Positions 1 to 7,862 are shown, numbered from the stretch's first letter. The stretch is 42,668 nt of DNA from Candidatus Pacearchaeota archaeon (GCA_016181895.1 JACOYL010000013.1:1-42668), one strand, 5' to 3'. Translations and numbers: made by a program. Notes: generated by a model not told the origin, from the sequence alone.

Positions 1-51
1 GAAAATCTTAAATCTATGGTAGATGAGGCTTTGAAAGAAAAAGGCAATTAA
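1..51 (+). CDS. 3' end of an unidentified gene
   Basis: An open frame enters from the left edge and stops with TAA at 49-51. Only 16 residues are visible (ENLKSMVDEALKEKGN), a charged helical tail. It cannot be identified from this. The following 135 bases before tyrS hold no clear gene, although another frame (about 27-149) encodes a Ser/Thr-rich tail that could be the end of a frameshifted gene. Confidence 0.5.
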   Translation, partial: ENLKSMVDEALKEKGN

Positions 52-186
52 CAATTTTTTCAATTACAAGTTCTGATACAACCACAACAACCTCAAATTC
101 CGGAACAACAGGAGCGGTTATAAATGATTTTTACAGATATTATTTCGGATAAAAACATTTAATAATTATTTTTGTTCTCTATTAAT

Positions 187-1137
187 ATGGATTTAAATGA
201 AAGACTTGAGCTGATAAAGAGAAACACTGCAGAAATAATAGGAGAAGACAAGATAAAGAGTTTTCTTGGAAAAGGAGTTGTCTATTGTGGGTATGAGGTT
301 TCTGGAGAAATTCATCTTGGGCATCTTGTTACGATTCTAAAACTTCTTGATTTACAGAAAGCAGGAATTAAAGTCAAAATTCTTTTGGCAGACTGGCATA
401 CTTGGTTAAATCAGAAAGGAAACTGGAAATTTGTTAACGAGCAGACGAAACAATGGGAACGCGGGTTCAAATCTGTAGGATTAAAAGCAGAGATTGTGAA
501 AGGAACAAGTTATCAAATGAAGCAAGATTATTTTGAAGATATTCTGAAACTTGCACTGAAGATTACTGTTAATCGCGGAGTTAGAGCTATGCAGCAGGTT
601 GCGAGAGATATTGAAAATGCAAAAATAAGCCAAATAATTTATCCTCTAATGCAGGTGGCTGATGTTAAACATCTTAAAACAAATTTTGTTGTTGCAGGTC
701 TTGACCAAAGGAAAATTTATATGCTTGGTGTTGATGAAGGAAAGGAAATTGGACTGCAGGACGCTGTCTATCTTTATACGCCGATAATTCCGAGCTTAAG
801 GGGCGCCGAAGGAAAAATGTCAAGTTCTGTGAAAGATAGTTTTATTTCAATAAGAGACAGCAAGGAGAGCATTAAAGAAAAAGTTAATAGATCTTACTGC
901 CCATTACATGATATTAGCAATAATCCTATTTTAGCTATAATAAAACTTATTATACTCCCAATGTTTGGGGAGATTTATGTTAAAGGAGTTAAAAAAGAAG
1001 AGGATAAAACTTTCAAAAATTATGAGGAATTAGAAAATACTTTTGAAAACGGATATGTTTGGCCCTCTGATTTGAAAAATGCGGTTGCAAAATATCTCAA
1101 TGAAATCATTGAGCCTATAAGGAAGAAATGGAAGTAA
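187..1137 (+). CDS. tyrS: tyrosyl-tRNA synthetase, archaeal type
   Basis: Class I aminoacyl-tRNA synthetase that charges tRNA-Tyr in the cytoplasm. The HIGH-like motif is HLGH at residues 43-46 and the signature loop is KMSSS at 210-214. Between them YPLMQVADV and the GLDQRKIYML segment are typical of archaeal/eukaryotic TyrRS and contact the substrate tyrosine. At 316 residues the length fits archaeal TyrRS. The start is the ATG at 187; a TTG 15 bases upstream is less likely. The stop at 1135-1137 directly abuts the stop of the opposite-strand gene (1138-1140), so the two genes converge with zero spacing. Confidence 0.95.
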   Translation: MDLNERLELIKRNTAEIIGEDKIKSFLGKGVVYCGYEVSGEIHLGHLVTILKLLDLQKAGIKVKILLADWHTWLNQKGNWKFVNEQTKQWERGFKSVGLKAEIVKGTSYQMKQDYFEDILKLALKITVNRGVRAMQQVARDIENAKISQIIYPLMQVADVKHLKTNFVVAGLDQRKIYMLGVDEGKEIGLQDAVYLYTPIIPSLRGAEGKMSSSVKDSFISIRDSKESIKEKVNRSYCPLHDISNNPILAIIKLIILPMFGEIYVKGVKKEEDKTFKNYEELENTFENGYVWPSDLKNAVAKYLNEIIEPIRKKWK

Positions 1138-2058
1138 TCATCTCATCTTAAATTCCACGAGGTCCAAATCTTTCAAAACATGAGTCAAGCCGACTTTTTG
1201 TCCTGCAAATTTTGAAGAAGGACCCCAGATTTTTGTTTCCTTAATTTTTTCAGAGAAACCATGGAGAATTTTTTCCGCAACGTCTTTTACAGATGAATTC
1301 TCATTAAGGATTACCGGCTTTTCTGATTTTTCTTTTCCAGGTTGTTTTGTAAACACGCGGATTTTTCCGGAATTTTGGAGGATTTTTGATTTAAGTTCCC
1401 CAAAACCAAATCCTGTTTTTGGATTAATAACAACAAAATTATACTTCATGCTTTGCAGTCTTGCCTCGACTTTTCTCAAATTATTTTCCGATTCACTGAA
1501 CGAATTGAAGACGTACAATTTTTTTCCGTTTATTTTTGAAGTATTTTTATCAATAAAATCCAAGTCCGAGAAATTGTTAAATAAAATCAATAAAATATCC
1601 GCGGAATTTGACAATCCTTTATCATAATATTCGGATTCAATCGAAGGGTTTTCAATTATTTGTATAGAAATACCGGAATAGTTCATAATTCCTATAATCG
1701 GCTTTTTTGTCGTGAATTTTTCAAATTCGCTTTCTGATATTTTTGGAGTTGCATTTGTCAGGGCTTTGAGAAGTTCTGATTTTCCGCTTCTTGTTTTTCC
1801 GACAATGACTATTTGAATGTCCTCCTTTTTTATTCCCTGTTTTGAAGAACCTCTTGAAACCTTTTTAACGGCTTCTATTTTTTCCTTTAACTTTATGTAT
1901 CTTGTTTTCAGATTTGCAAGCATTTTTTCCGAGGATTTATGCTTCGGACATTCACGAATCATTTCTTCCAAGAAAACCAACTTTTCCCCGTTGGTTTTCG
2001 CGTTCAGGAATTTCAATTCCGCTTCCTTGTATTTCGGGGATTGATTTGTCGAAGCCAT
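1138..2058 (-). CDS. DRG/OBG-like GTPase-fold protein with C-terminal TGS domain, degenerate G motifs
   Basis: 306 residues. The N-terminal 65 residues (ECPKHKSSEKMLANLKTRY) resemble the lysine-rich helical region of DRG-type translation GTPases (consensus like TPKNKATEHHLGLLK). A P-loop GKTRSGKS lies at 87-94. The DxxG motif is replaced by ENPS (about 136-139), and NKxD is not seen (VFNSF at 183-187). The last 60 residues (from VILNENSSVKDVAEKI) look like a TGS domain, ending in the family-like DLVEFKMR. It may bind nucleotide weakly or act as a ribosome-associated scaffold. A TATA-like TTTTTAAG lies about 29 nt before the ATG, inside the divergent gene, whose start codon at 2059 abuts this one. 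Confidence 0.75.
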   Translation of the reverse strand: MASTNQSPKYKEAELKFLNAKTNGEKLVFLEEMIRECPKHKSSEKMLANLKTRYIKLKEKIEAVKKVSRGSSKQGIKKEDIQIVIVGKTRSGKSELLKALTNATPKISESEFEKFTTKKPIIGIMNYSGISIQIIENPSIESEYYDKGLSNSADILLILFNNFSDLDFIDKNTSKINGKKLYVFNSFSESENNLRKVEARLQSMKYNFVVINPKTGFGFGELKSKILQNSGKIRVFTKQPGKEKSEKPVILNENSSVKDVAEKILHGFSEKIKETKIWGPSSKFAGQKVGLTHVLKDLDLVEFKMR

Positions 2059-2385
2059 ATGGTTTTAAAAGATGAGAGACTTAAAAAATTGATGGCCAGA
2101 AGACCCCCTTGGATGAGAAGACATTTTTCTGAAAAAGAACAAATAGATAAAATAAGAGAAGTTTTGAATGTTTTAGAAAGAGTTGGGAAAAAAGGTACAG
2201 GTTTATCAAAACTAATGGAAGAAGTTGATGGGCAATATATTCCCGGATTATTTGTTTTAGCACTTGGTGAATTGGAAAAGAAAGGATATGTTTTCTTTGT
2301 AGAAAGTCAAGAGGATGAGTATGGAAGAGCATATTATTTAACTAAAAAATATTACGAAGCTAATTCTAATTCTCGTCGAAATTAA
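2059..2385 (+). CDS. small winged-helix-like protein
   Basis: 108 residues. The middle (DKIREVLNVLERVGKKGTGL, then a helix and YVFFVESQEDEYGRAYYLT) has the helix-helix-beta-hairpin pattern of a winged-helix DNA-binding domain, so a transcription factor is likely but the family is not recognised. The ATG at 2059 is preferred because the longer frame to 1939 would be antisense to the GTPase gene. Its start touches the start of that divergent gene, so each promoter must lie in the other's coding sequence. Only a weak TTGTATTT is seen at -32. One base separates its stop from the next gene. Confidence 0.65.
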   Translation: MVLKDERLKKLMARRPPWMRRHFSEKEQIDKIREVLNVLERVGKKGTGLSKLMEEVDGQYIPGLFVLALGELEKKGYVFFVESQEDEYGRAYYLTKKYYEANSNSRRN

Positions 2386-2386
2386 A

Positions 2387-3271
2387 ATGAACCCCTCTCT
2401 ATACAAAAAAATCATCGCAAAAAAGGAATTTTCGCAGTTGCCGAAAAAAGACGTTCTTATGGCTTTGGAAAAATTTGAAAAGAAAAACTTGAACGATTGG
2501 CAAAAAATAAAAATGACTCGCGGATTTCTGAGGAAAATTTATTCAAGTTTTTCAAGCAGAAAAGTTTTTTCCACAAAAGGAAAAAATGTCGAATGGTATT
2601 TGATGAAGCACAAGTCAAGCAAAGAAAGATTTCCATATTACAATGAAATTTATGAAAGAATTTTTCCAAAGCGCGGAAAATTTAGCATTGTTGATTTGGG
2701 CGCTGGAATAAACGGGCTGAGATTTTTAATTAATCTTTCCCGCCTTCCAACCCCCGACCACCTCGCGACCCCGCTTACTTATGGATTATCCCGCGAAATC
2801 GCTCGCCCACCCCAAGGAAAAAATGTTAATGAATATACCTTTTCTAAAAAAATGACGTCCCGCATAATTAATTATATTGGGGTTGAAGCAATAGGGCAAT
2901 TTGTCGAGTTGATGAACGGGTTTTTCAAGAAAAACAAGAAAAATTGGAATGCAATCCACGCCAGCCTGTTTGAATTAGAGAAAGTCGGGGAATTGATAAA
3001 AAAACAGAAAAAGCCGAGAATTATTTTGCTTTTGAAAGTGATTGACTCGCTTGAAGTTATGAAAAGAGATTATTCAAAAATCCTGATAAAAGAAATCGCG
3101 CCTCTTTCAGACAGGATAGTTGTGAGTTTTGCGACGCGTTCTCTTGGAATGAGGAAAAAATTTTCCGCGCAAAGGGCCTGGATTTTGAAATTCATCGCGG
3201 AAAATTTTGAAATCCTCGATGATTTTGAAATCGGGGGAGAGAGATATGTTGTGTTTGAGAAGAAAGATTAA
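2387..3271 (+). CDS. 16S rRNA (guanine-1405-N7)-methyltransferase-like protein (FmrO/Arm family), interrupted by an in-frame repeat
   Basis: SAM-dependent methyltransferase resembling the FmrO/ArmA/Rmt family that modifies the ribosomal A site. Visible features are KHKSSKERFPYYNEIYERIF (74-93), SAM motif I VDLGAGING (102-110), a post-I strand YIGVEAIGQFVELMN (163-177), ILLLKVIDSLE (213-223) and the family-like VVSFATRSLGMRKKF (245-259). Residues 117-162 do not belong to the fold: they are encoded by a 138-bp copy of the window's intergenic repeat, placed between motif I and the next strand. The reading frame stays open throughout, so the protein could still be made with a surface loop of 46 residues. 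Alternatively the gene is decaying. In archaea the physiological role of this family is not settled. Confidence 0.75.
   Translation: MNPSLYKKIIAKKEFSQLPKKDVLMALEKFEKKNLNDWQKIKMTRGFLRKIYSSFSSRKVFSTKGKNVEWYLMKHKSSKERFPYYNEIYERIFPKRGKFSIVDLGAGINGLRFLINLSRLPTPDHLATPLTYGLSREIARPPQGKNVNEYTFSKKMTSRIINYIGVEAIGQFVELMNGFFKKNKKNWNAIHASLFELEKVGELIKKQKKPRIILLLKVIDSLEVMKRDYSKILIKEIAPLSDRIVVSFATRSLGMRKKFSAQRAWILKFIAENFEILDDFEIGGERYVVFEKKD
2735..2872 (+). repeat. intergenic repeat inserted in frame in the methyltransferase gene
   Basis: 138 bp (46 codons) flanked by a perfect 8-bp direct repeat TAATTAAT (2727-2734 and 2865-2872). The interior matches intergenic copies: CCAACCCCCGACC, CTCGCGACCCCGCT, then CGCGAAATCGCTCGCCCACC and AATGTTAATGA in the same order as at 32821-32920. 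Removing one direct repeat plus the element rejoins RFLIN to YIGVEAIG, as expected for the methyltransferase fold. No stop codon is present in the host frame. Confidence 0.8.
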
Positions 3272-3655
3272 ATTTATTTAATCCCTCATACCAATTCTCC
3301 CGACCAACTTGCAACCCCACGTTCCTACCCTCAACAATCCATTTTAACTATCAAACAAATTTTATCATAATAATTTCACGCTGGATTTCACATTATCATT
3401 CACATCAAAAATTTTCTATAATTTTCCTACCCCTCAGGAAACCAATGTTAACTACAATAAAATTCCATCCACTTAAAATTTTTACATTAATCTTTTTATA
3501 TCAAAATGCGAGTTGCGAAGCAACGAGCCAATTTAAGCGAGGCGAAACCGAGTGCTTTGACTTTGGCAAATTTATTTTATTAATATAAAGTCGCGGCACG
3601 AGTAGAAGGCGAGCGCGGAATCTATGATTAAGCGAGACATTCGGGACAAGAAATC
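3272..3655 (+). repeat. intergenic repeat region (two degenerate units plus hairpin elements)
   Basis: No gene seen. C-rich boxes near 3334 and 3426 are each followed by an A-rich stretch and TTTTAACTAT or GTTAAC. TTTACATTAATCTTTTTATA begins at 3481. A hairpin element (3505-3552) contains GTTGC-GAA-GCAAC and an imperfect GGC-GAA-ACC. A second hairpin (3552-3599) pairs GTGC and GACTTT with AAAGTC and GCAC; a relative lies at 42140-42186. Confidence 0.75.
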
Positions 3656-3663
3656 TTTATAAT
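3656..3663 (+). promoter_or_regulatory. TATA box of the M16 peptidase gene
   Basis: TTTATAAT begins exactly 29 nt before the ATG at 3685. The same spacing recurs at many genes here and points to a leaderless transcript. Confidence 0.65.
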
Positions 3664-3684
3664 CTCGGCATTTCTTCCAGCCGC

Positions 3685-4890
3685 ATGAAAAAAGGCTTTC
3701 AGAAAAAGGTTTTGAAAAACGGCATGACGATTTTGTTTGAAAAACGGGATTTGCCGATTGTCTCTGTTGCCTTTGCGATAAAGACGGGAGGGATTCATGA
3801 GCCTTTGGAAAAAAAGGGAATTTCGCATTTCATAGAGCACATGCTTTACAAGGGAACCCCGACAAGAGATGCAAAGAAAATCGCGGAGGAAATCGAGAAA
3901 AACGGTGGGGTTTTGAACGGATTTACCGACGAGATAATAACTGCATATTGGTGCAAGATTCCGAGCAAGCATTTGAACATTGCATTAGAGGTTTTAAGCG
4001 ACATGGTGAAAAATCCCGTTTTTGATTCAAAGGAATTTGAAAAAGAGAGAAAGGTTATTTTTGAGGAGATAAAAATGAGAAAGGACAATCCCGGAATTTA
4101 CGTTCTTGACGAAATTCAGAGAATGCTTTATGAAAAGCCGTTTGGAAATCCTCTTATCGGAACTTACGAGACAATGAATTCAATAACGAGAAATGAGATG
4201 CTTAAGAGATTTCAGGAAATTTATCAGCCGAACAACATGATTCTTTGCGTTGTCGGCGACGCAGATTTTTCCGAAATCATGGATTTTGCCGAAAGGAATT
4301 TTGGAAACATCAAGGGAAAAGTTCCCCAATTTAAAATAGTTGAAAAGAACGAATCAAAGACGGAAAAAAGAAAGGGAATAGACCAGGTTAATCTTATTTT
4401 TGCATATCACAGTCCGAAGTATAGCGACAAAAAATCCTATGCTTCCGATGTTCTTACTACATTGATGGCGGGAGGGATGTCTTCCCGTTTGTTCAGCGAG
4501 ATAAGGGAAAAAAGAAACCTTGCATATGCCGTTAAGGGGGACAACGCCATCAATCGAGATTACTCGTTCAGCTTCATAAAAGTCGGGACGACAAAGGAAA
4601 AAATGAACGAGGTTAAGAAATTGATTTTGGAAGAGTTTGAAAAGGTTGCAAAAGAATTGGGGGAAAAGGAACTGAAGGAAACAAAGGAACAGATAATCGG
4701 AAATTATCAGATTGAAATGGAAGATTCGCAGGAGCAAATGGTTGCCTTGCTGGCATGCGAGATTAACGGAAGGGCGGAAGATTTTTACGAATATGAGAAA
4801 AACATAATGAACGTGAAACTCAACGATGTGAAGGAACTCGCAAAAAAGGCGCTGGAAAAAAACAGCTTTTTTGCATTGGTGCCGGAATAA
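3685..4890 (+). CDS. M16 family zinc metallopeptidase (pitrilysin/processing-peptidase type)
   Basis: 401 residues. The inverted zinc motif is H48-x-x-E51-H52 (HFIEH) and the third ligand is in FEEIKMRKDNP (E127/E128), at the usual spacing of about 76 residues. The C-terminal half carries the inactive M16 domain with LMAGGMSSRLFSEIREKRNLAYAV, whose Arg/Tyr pair normally holds substrate. The length matches the single-chain ring-forming M16B type. It probably degrades peptides in the cytoplasm; no signal peptide is seen. It stands alone behind a repeat-filled spacer with its own promoter. Confidence 0.9.
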   Translation: MKKGFQKKVLKNGMTILFEKRDLPIVSVAFAIKTGGIHEPLEKKGISHFIEHMLYKGTPTRDAKKIAEEIEKNGGVLNGFTDEIITAYWCKIPSKHLNIALEVLSDMVKNPVFDSKEFEKERKVIFEEIKMRKDNPGIYVLDEIQRMLYEKPFGNPLIGTYETMNSITRNEMLKRFQEIYQPNNMILCVVGDADFSEIMDFAERNFGNIKGKVPQFKIVEKNESKTEKRKGIDQVNLIFAYHSPKYSDKKSYASDVLTTLMAGGMSSRLFSEIREKRNLAYAVKGDNAINRDYSFSFIKVGTTKEKMNEVKKLILEEFEKVAKELGEKELKETKEQIIGNYQIEMEDSQEQMVALLACEINGRAEDFYEYEKNIMNVKLNDVKELAKKALEKNSFFALVPE

Positions 4891-4904
4891 CTTATTTCTT
4901 TTTG

Positions 4905-5036
4905 TTATATTTTTGTTTTATATAATTCCGTTTCTGCATCCAGTTTTTGCTGATATGGAAATCTTTCAGGATGTTCTCCGTATTTGGCAATGCCTTCGAA
5001 ATTATGCAAAGGACAAATTATGTATTCTCCGCCCAT
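4905..5036 (-). CDS. 43-residue microprotein, unknown function
   Basis: ATG at 5036, TAA at 4905-4907. The protein starts MGGEYIICPLHNFEGIAKYG and ends in a charged tail (LDAETELYKTKI). The composition is protein-like, with a CPLH motif and aromatic residues, and there is no in-frame extension upstream (TAA). It lies tail-to-tail with the M16 gene, 14 bases away. A CxxH pair could bind metal, but that is speculation. No family recognised. Confidence 0.5.
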   Translation of the reverse strand: MGGEYIICPLHNFEGIAKYGEHPERFPYQQKLDAETELYKTKI

Positions 5037-5131
5037 GAAATTCCATAAATATTCTTATTGAAATATTTTGTTGTGATTGAGATTGAACAAACTTTAAAAA
5101 TCCCCTTCCTTATTTGTTTTCATGAGATTCT

Positions 5132-5515
5132 TTAATTTACCAGTTTTAATTCAAACTGTTTTAATCTCTCAAAATGCTTTTTATTATAAGTAAGTAATTC
5201 CATATTATTTTGGATGCATATTGATGCTATAAAAATATCCCTTATTTCTATTAATTCCCCTCTGCCTTTTAATTTTTTCCTTATGTCTCCTGCTCTTAAG
5301 GCAGATTTCCTATCAAAATCCAATATATTCAACTCAGATATTAATTCTATAATGGTTTTTGATTCCTTTTCCATTCTTCCCGTCCATATTTCAAAGATAT
5401 TTACAACTGTTGCATAAAATTCCGCATCTAAAGAATTAATTGTTTTAATAACTTCCAGATTATTTTTCAACAGCTCAATTATTATGTCAGAATCTAAGCA
5501 TATTTTTCTGACCAT
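5132..5515 (-). CDS. vapC: VapC-like PIN-domain ribonuclease toxin
   Basis: About 127 residues from the ATG at 5515; an alternative ATG at 5524 adds MEK. PIN acidic residues are D8 (ICLDSD), E42 (NIFEIW) and D93 (IRDIFIAS), with the family-like HFERL tail near the end. PIN toxins cut RNA, often tRNA or rRNA, using Mg2+. It lies downstream of and overlaps the antitoxin gene by about 20 bases, the usual toxin-antitoxin arrangement. The fourth acidic position (normally TxD) is TYN here. Confidence 0.85.
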   Translation of the reverse strand: MVRKICLDSDIIIELLKNNLEVIKTINSLDAEFYATVVNIFEIWTGRMEKESKTIIELISELNILDFDRKSALRAGDIRKKLKGRGELIEIRDIFIASICIQNNMELLTYNKKHFERLKQFELKLVN

Positions 5516-5706
5516 TTTTTCCATTCTTTTTTTAATGTGCCCGCTTCTTTTTCATCTAATCCGCCTTTTCCAGCAAATTTTAATATTTCTTCCTTATTTG
5601 TTCTTTTTTTTAAAAGGTCTTTTATTAATACCGTATAGCTTTCTTCTTTTTTAAGCATTTTTAATTTATTATAAACTTCGTCGGATACACTTATTATTTT
5701 AGACAT
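5494..5706 (-). CDS. vapB: VapB-like antitoxin
   Basis: 70 residues starting MSKIISVSDEVYNKLKMLKK, a short N-terminal DNA-binding segment as in archaeal VapB antitoxins, followed by a basic/acidic tail (GLDEKEAGTLKKEWKKWSEK) that would bind the PIN toxin. A longer frame upstream is excluded because the TATA box TTTATATA (5728-5735) lies inside it, 29 nt before this ATG. The gene overlaps the following vapC start. Confidence 0.8.
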   Translation of the reverse strand: MSKIISVSDEVYNKLKMLKKEESYTVLIKDLLKKRTNKEEILKFAGKGGLDEKEAGTLKKEWKKWSEKYA

Positions 5707-5727
5707 ATTTATATTTATATTTATGTA

Positions 5728-5735
5728 TATATAAA
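5728..5735 (-). promoter_or_regulatory. TATA box of the vapBC pair
   Basis: On the minus strand TTTATATA begins 29 nt before the vapB ATG at 5706. The whole 73-bp divergent spacer to thpR is made of TATA-like repeats, which may also serve autoregulation. Confidence 0.6.
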
Positions 5736-5779
5736 CTTTTCTACCATAAATTTTTAATCTTAGTATTTTTTTATTAATA

Positions 5780-6319
5780 ATGAGATGCTTCATTGCCATA
5801 GAACTTCCTGAAAACATCAAAGCAAAGATTTTTCACGAATTTGAAACACTGAAAGAGAAAAATCTTTTCGGCGGGAAATTTGTCGGAAAGGAAAATCTGC
5901 ATCTTACATTGAGATTTCTTGGAGATTTGAGCAAGGAAAAAATAGAGGAAGTAAAAGAAAGATTAAGGGGGATAAGCCTTTCCGGATTCAAATGCATGAT
6001 TGGAAGAAGCGGTTTTTTCAAGGACGAAAAAAGAATAAGAGTTATTTGGATTGAAGTCATTTTGAAATCATTGGAAAAATTTGAAAAAAAGATTTCTGAT
6101 GTCCTTCCCGAATTTCCAAACGAGCATGAAAAATTTTCTCCGCACATAACAGTTGCAAGAGTCGAGTACATAAGGGACAGGAAAGGGCTTATTGAAAACA
6201 TAAAAAATATTCATCTTAAAAATCTGAATTTTGACGTTGATGAATTTGTTCTTATGAAATCAGAGTTGATGGGAAAGAGCCAGGAATACCGGGTTTTGGA
6301 AAGATTTGAATTGGATTAA
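5780..6319 (+). CDS. thpR: RNA 2',3'-cyclic phosphodiesterase (2'-5' RNA ligase family)
   Basis: 179 residues, the usual length. The two catalytic HxTx motifs are H41-L-T-L and H122-I-T-V, the hallmark of the 2H phosphoesterase superfamily. The N-terminus MRCFIAIELP is typical of the ThpR/LigT group. It opens 2',3'-cyclic phosphates on RNA ends and probably acts in RNA processing. The gene is divergent from vapBC with a 73-bp spacer. Confidence 0.93.
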   Translation: MRCFIAIELPENIKAKIFHEFETLKEKNLFGGKFVGKENLHLTLRFLGDLSKEKIEEVKERLRGISLSGFKCMIGRSGFFKDEKRIRVIWIEVILKSLEKFEKKISDVLPEFPNEHEKFSPHITVARVEYIRDRKGLIENIKNIHLKNLNFDVDEFVLMKSELMGKSQEYRVLERFELD

Positions 6320-6365
6320 ATTTTACCAATATTCTTAAAAACCCAAAACGGTTTTTGTTATTTTA

Positions 6366-6752
6366 ATGGATGAAAGAATTGACTTAGAATTATTTGTCAA
6401 TACATATATCGGCTGTGCATTAATGCTTGCAGGGAACAATGGCGGAATTTCTTCAGATGATTTTGATAATGAGCTAAGAAGATATGTTGCTAAAGAAATG
6501 AATATTTCCCAGGATTTTGTCAAATTTTTACACCATCCATTTCATTGGACTTTCTTTACCGATGGGAGATATGGTTTTAAATCTCCTTTTGAATACAATC
6601 CTCCTGCATATAAAGGAGAAACCGCAAAAATCAAATTAAAAAGAGACGTTTCAGAAGAAGATAAATCCAAATTAGTTGAACATGTTTTATCAAATTACAG
6701 GGCTCTTTTGAATGAAAGAATTCGAATCAGTACTTCTCATCGACAATTTTGA
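6366..6752 (+). CDS. conserved-looking hypothetical protein
   Basis: 128 residues, no signal peptide or membrane segment. There is an aromatic/His-rich middle (FLHHPFHWTFFTDGRYGFKS) between helical parts. Family not recognised. A promoter-like ATTCTTAAAAACCC sits just upstream, the same sequence found before the RPA-like gene (36247). The 3' end overlaps the end of the opposite-strand nuclease gene by 26 bases. Confidence 0.6.
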   Translation: MDERIDLELFVNTYIGCALMLAGNNGGISSDDFDNELRRYVAKEMNISQDFVKFLHHPFHWTFFTDGRYGFKSPFEYNPPAYKGETAKIKLKRDVSEEDKSKLVEHVLSNYRALLNERIRISTSHRQF

Positions 6753-7419
6753 AAACCAAGGCTTTTTTTCCGATTTCTTTTTCCAAATCTTCCATTGAGG
6801 CGTTCAGGATGTTTTTTATCGTTTTGAATTTTTTCAAAAGTTTTTTCGCGGTTTTCGGACCGATGCCGTGAAAACTTTCCAAGATGAATTGCATTCTTTC
6901 TTTTTTATTTAGATTTCTTTTTGTTACGTTAAGAGATGATTCTTTCTCTGTCTTTTTTGCGAGAACAGAAAGGAATTTTGCAGTGTCCTCATGATTTTTT
7001 GTGTAAATTATCGGAACATCATACTTCAACAAAATTGAAAGCAAAAAACCGCGGATTGCATTCGGATGAATTCCCGCTTTTTCATCAAACTCGGAATTGT
7101 AAAGTTCCTGCTCGTCAATTCCCTCAATCATAAGAAGCCGTTTTTTATATTGCTGCAATTCTTCCAATTGATGGGAAAGGCGCTTGTTAATCATCGAGGA
7201 AATGAAATCAGAAACTGTTTTTCTTTCAACAGCGACATCATTCACTAGGTAATCGCCGACTTTCAGCATTTTGAATTCTGTTTCAATTCCGAGATTAATC
7301 AAAACAGAAACGACAAGAGAATTTTTCTCTCTTATATCAATTATTATTTTCGGTTTCGATTTTTCTTTCGGTTTCCTTGAATTCGACGAAGAAAAAATGT
7401 TGAAAAATTTTGGAGGCAT
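6727..7419 (-). CDS. XPF/Hef-type structure-specific endonuclease (ERCC4 nuclease + HhH)
   Basis: 230 residues. The ERCC4 nuclease domain has IIIDIREKNS (D29), V-G55-D56 and the catalytic V-E65-R66-K67-x3-D71 motif; a C-terminal helix-hairpin-helix region (FHGIGPKTAKKLLKKF) occupies about 180-225. It cleaves branched DNA such as flaps, forks and nicked junctions. In many Euryarchaeota this domain is the C-terminal half of Hef. Here the Hef-type helicase is a separate gene 1.1 kb upstream on the same strand. A TTTAAAAG box lies about 32 nt before the ATG. Confidence 0.9.
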   Translation of the reverse strand: MPPKFFNIFSSSNSRKPKEKSKPKIIIDIREKNSLVVSVLINLGIETEFKMLKVGDYLVNDVAVERKTVSDFISSMINKRLSHQLEELQQYKKRLLMIEGIDEQELYNSEFDEKAGIHPNAIRGFLLSILLKYDVPIIYTKNHEDTAKFLSVLAKKTEKESSLNVTKRNLNKKERMQFILESFHGIGPKTAKKLLKKFKTIKNILNASMEDLEKEIGKKALVFKIVDEKY

Positions 7420-7598
7420 TATGCCGAGGCAAAGATGACCCTACTTTTAAACCTAGTGAGGAATCGTTGTCCTCAAAATTTAATATATTAATATTATCAT
7501 AAAAATTGTTTAGCATTACATTGCCTTTTCTTAATCTCGGATTTCTTTGCGTTAACATTTTATTTATTGATATCCTTCATTTAGTGTGTGATTTCATT

Positions 7599-7862
7599 TT
7601 AATTTATCCACCCCTTAGTATCAGGCATTTGTCCTTCAATGAATTCAACAATTTCTTTCTTGAATTTTGGATTTAATGAAATTCCTGTATAATTTGGTTT
7701 TTTGTGCACTATTAACCATTCTTTTTTCTCAAGACCTTTTATTATTTCCTTTAAGTTTTGAAATCTTTTGAAATGTTCCAGTCTGTCATATTTTGCTCCC
7801 CAGTTCTTCTTTGAATAAGCAAGTTTAAACATAATTTTAGCTTTATCCAAATCTAATGACAT
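7599..7862 (-). CDS. small wHTH-like hypothetical protein
   Basis: 87 residues: N-terminal helices, then LKEIIKGLEKKEWLIVHKK and a short strand, resembling a degenerate winged helix. No family recognised. ATTTAAAA lies about 30 nt before the ATG. It is divergent from the regulator at 7962 across a 99-bp spacer, so the two may share control. Confidence 0.55.
   Translation of the reverse strand: MSLDLDKAKIMFKLAYSKKNWGAKYDRLEHFKRFQNLKEIIKGLEKKEWLIVHKKPNYTGISLNPKFKKEIVEFIEGQMPDTKGWIN

Noticed and set aside
1939-2058. Long N-terminal extension of the wHTH gene
   Set aside because: It is the antisense of the GTPase gene start; the ATG at 2059 is a better start.
2735-2872. Natural loop of the methyltransferase family
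   Set aside because: The DNA matches intergenic repeats box by box and is flanked by an 8-bp direct repeat, so insertion is more likely.
7337-7558. 73-codon ORF on the minus strand
   Set aside because: It overlaps the nuclease gene in another frame and its first half covers that gene's promoter; composition looks random.
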